A DNA stretch of 29,535 nt from JBOHUX01 sp050734915 (GTDB lineage Bacteria; Chloroflexota; Dormibacteria; Dormibacterales; Dormibacteraceae), in assembly GCA_050734915.1 (NCBI GenBank), contig JBOHUX010000004.1, forward strand, positions 1-29,535, given 5' to 3'. Position numbers and translations under genes: made by a program. Positions 28,762 through 29,535 of the stretch are shown one piece after another (the first letter of the stretch is position 1; the number at the start of each line of letters is the position of its first letter). The notes beneath the pieces were generated by a model. The model was given only the letters and a program-made list of their open reading frames with translations. It had not been told where the DNA came from and made no database searches.

Positions 28762-29415
28762 TCAGGCGCGGCGCTGGGTGCCGCTGGCCGGCGTCCGGAC
28801 CGCCCGTGACCGGGCCAGCTTGGCCAGGAAGTCCTCGGGACCGTCGAATGGCTCCATCTCCTGCCACGAGTGGCCCATCTCGTGGGGGGCGTGCGCGTCG
28901 CTTCCCGAAGCGGTCACCATGCCCAGCCCGGCGGCGAGATCGGCCGCGGCCTGGTTGGCCACCGCCGGGCACCAGCTGTTGTAGGTCTCGATGATGTCCA
29001 CGCGCGGCGCCAGCTCCACCACTCGCTCCGGCGAGAAGTGGGCCCGGCGGCGGTCCAGCGGGTGCGGCAGGTAGGTGAGTCCGCCCATCGCGTGAATGCG
29101 GTCCATCGTCTCCTCGGGGCTCAGATGTGGCGGCACGTCGCCCGTCAGGAAGAGTCCGATCACCTCGCCCTCGGTGGTCATCACCTCCTCGCCGACGATT
29201 GCCAGCGCCGGTTCCCGACGGCTCAGCTCCAGCGCCCCCCGGGCCGTGTTGTGGTCGGTCAGGGCGATGCGGGAGAAGCCCAGCTCGCGGCACCGGGCGG
29301 CGATGGCGTCGAGAGGGGCGTGGCTGTCGTGCGAGTGGCGGGAGTGGAGGTGAAGATCGACCTTGATGGCGCCGTTCAGGCCGCCGTCGGGCGGGAGGCC
29401 GGTCGCCTGGCTCAG
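28762..29415 (-). CDS. PHP-domain metal-dependent phosphoesterase
   Basis: 217 aa if started from CTG 29415. The PHP motifs are all there when the frame is extended upstream: 'VDLHLHSRHSHDS' (motif I), 'IALTDHNTARG', 'IVGEEVMTTEGEVIGLFL', 'YLPHPLDRRRAHF' and 'SGSDAHAPHEMG'. The region before motif I has no ATG, GTG or TTG in frame. The only plausible starts are CTG 29415, which overlaps the upstream gene's stop as CTGA, or ATC 29367, directly before KVDLHLH. A start at GTG 29184 would cut off motif I and cannot be right. Relatives act on nucleotides or small phosphodiesters. It forms an operon with the PfkB kinase and the partial gene upstream. Confidence 0.85.
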   Translation of the reverse strand: MSQATGLPPDGGLNGAIKVDLHLHSRHSHDSHAPLDAIAARCRELGFSRIALTDHNTARGALELSRREPALAIVGEEVMTTEGEVIGLFLTGDVPPHLSPEETMDRIHAMGGLTYLPHPLDRRRAHFSPERVVELAPRVDIIETYNSWCPAVANQAAADLAAGLGMVTASGSDAHAPHEMGHSWQEMEPFDGPEDFLAKLARSRAVRTPASGTQRRA

Positions 29416-29535
29416 GCTGTACAGGCGGACGACGCGGACGATTCCGCGGGCGATTCCGCGAGGTCGGGAAAGAGCTGGATCACCTCGGCCGGCTCACGGG
29501 AGTGGATCGACTGCTCCATCAGCAGCTCCTGGGCT
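29412..29535 (-). CDS. C-terminal fragment of an unidentified protein
   Basis: The last 40 residues of a minus-strand gene entering from the right edge of the window. The visible sequence begins AQELLMEQSIHSREPAEVIQ, continues LFPDLAE and ends in a Ser/Ala-rich tail. The family cannot be identified. The TGA at 29414-29412 overlaps the putative CTG start of the PHP gene. Confidence 0.6.
   Translation of the reverse strand, partial: AQELLMEQSIHSREPAEVIQLFPDLAESPAESSASSACTA

Noticed and set aside
28745..29293. Upstream extension of the PfkB-type frame
   Set aside because: Low-complexity Arg/Gly/Pro translation lying inside the PHP gene in another frame; the PfkB fold starts at ATG 28744.

Overview
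The window is about 29.5 kb of GC-rich bacterial DNA, roughly 68-70 % GC over most of its length. It has strongly GC-ending codons, many GTG starts and frequent 4-bp GTGA stop/start overlaps. No rRNA, tRNA, CRISPR array, IS element or phage gene was seen. The gene content suggests a soil-type, high-GC member of the Chloroflexota / Candidatus Dormibacterota / Actinomycetota neighbourhood. It includes a split glycine decarboxylase, a DUF5679-type zinc ribbon, a PRC-MgtE_N-CBS protein, CeoBC/TrkA-like halves and several -10 boxes lying almost on the start codon. The taxonomic placement is inference only.

Layout, left to right. (1) 1-573: tail of a sigma-70-like protein that stops before region 4. 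(2) 557-5222: glycine cleavage operon gcvT-gcvH-gcvPA-gcvPB, with a 271-bp gap between gcvH and gcvPA. (3) 5312-12007: gyrB-plsX-fabF-gyrA, two DNA gyrase genes bracketing two fatty-acid/phospholipid genes. (4) 12015-17209: a dense signalling block. It holds a small membrane protein with a sensorless NarL-type histidine kinase, a GAF-HTH regulator, an OmpR-type response regulator, a receiver protein, a membrane histidine kinase and a NarL-type response regulator. (5) 17236-19746: an 836-aa protein that joins a multi-spanning membrane module, a complete HD-GYP cyclic-di-GMP phosphodiesterase domain and an MFS exporter. It lies in a lower-GC island (about 16.5-20.1 kb). Upstream on its own strand is a short ORF with a strong SD followed by an intrinsic terminator, an attenuator-like layout. 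(6) 20192-24093: AI-2E/PerM-family membrane protein, metallophosphoesterase, and a fusion of a GT-C (GT87-like) membrane glycosyltransferase with a GT2 polyprenyl-phosphate-sugar synthase. (7) 24121-25811: UspA protein and a small membrane protein on the minus strand, then two RCK_N-only TrkA-like proteins on the plus strand. (8) 25912-27836: DUF5679 zinc ribbon diverging from a PRC/MgtE_N/CBS protein, with a 21-bp dyad between the two -35 elements, then a second small zinc ribbon. (9) 27863-29535: minus-strand PfkB-family kinase, PHP-domain phosphoesterase and an unidentified C-terminal fragment.

The housekeeping blocks (glycine cleavage, gyrase, PlsX/FabF) are conventional in sequence but unusual in arrangement. 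The signalling block and the HD-GYP-MFS gene are the best candidates for something undescribed: a transporter covalently tied to c-di-GMP turnover, next to several two-component proteins, with a possible attenuator. All functional calls come from motif recognition by eye; no search was run.
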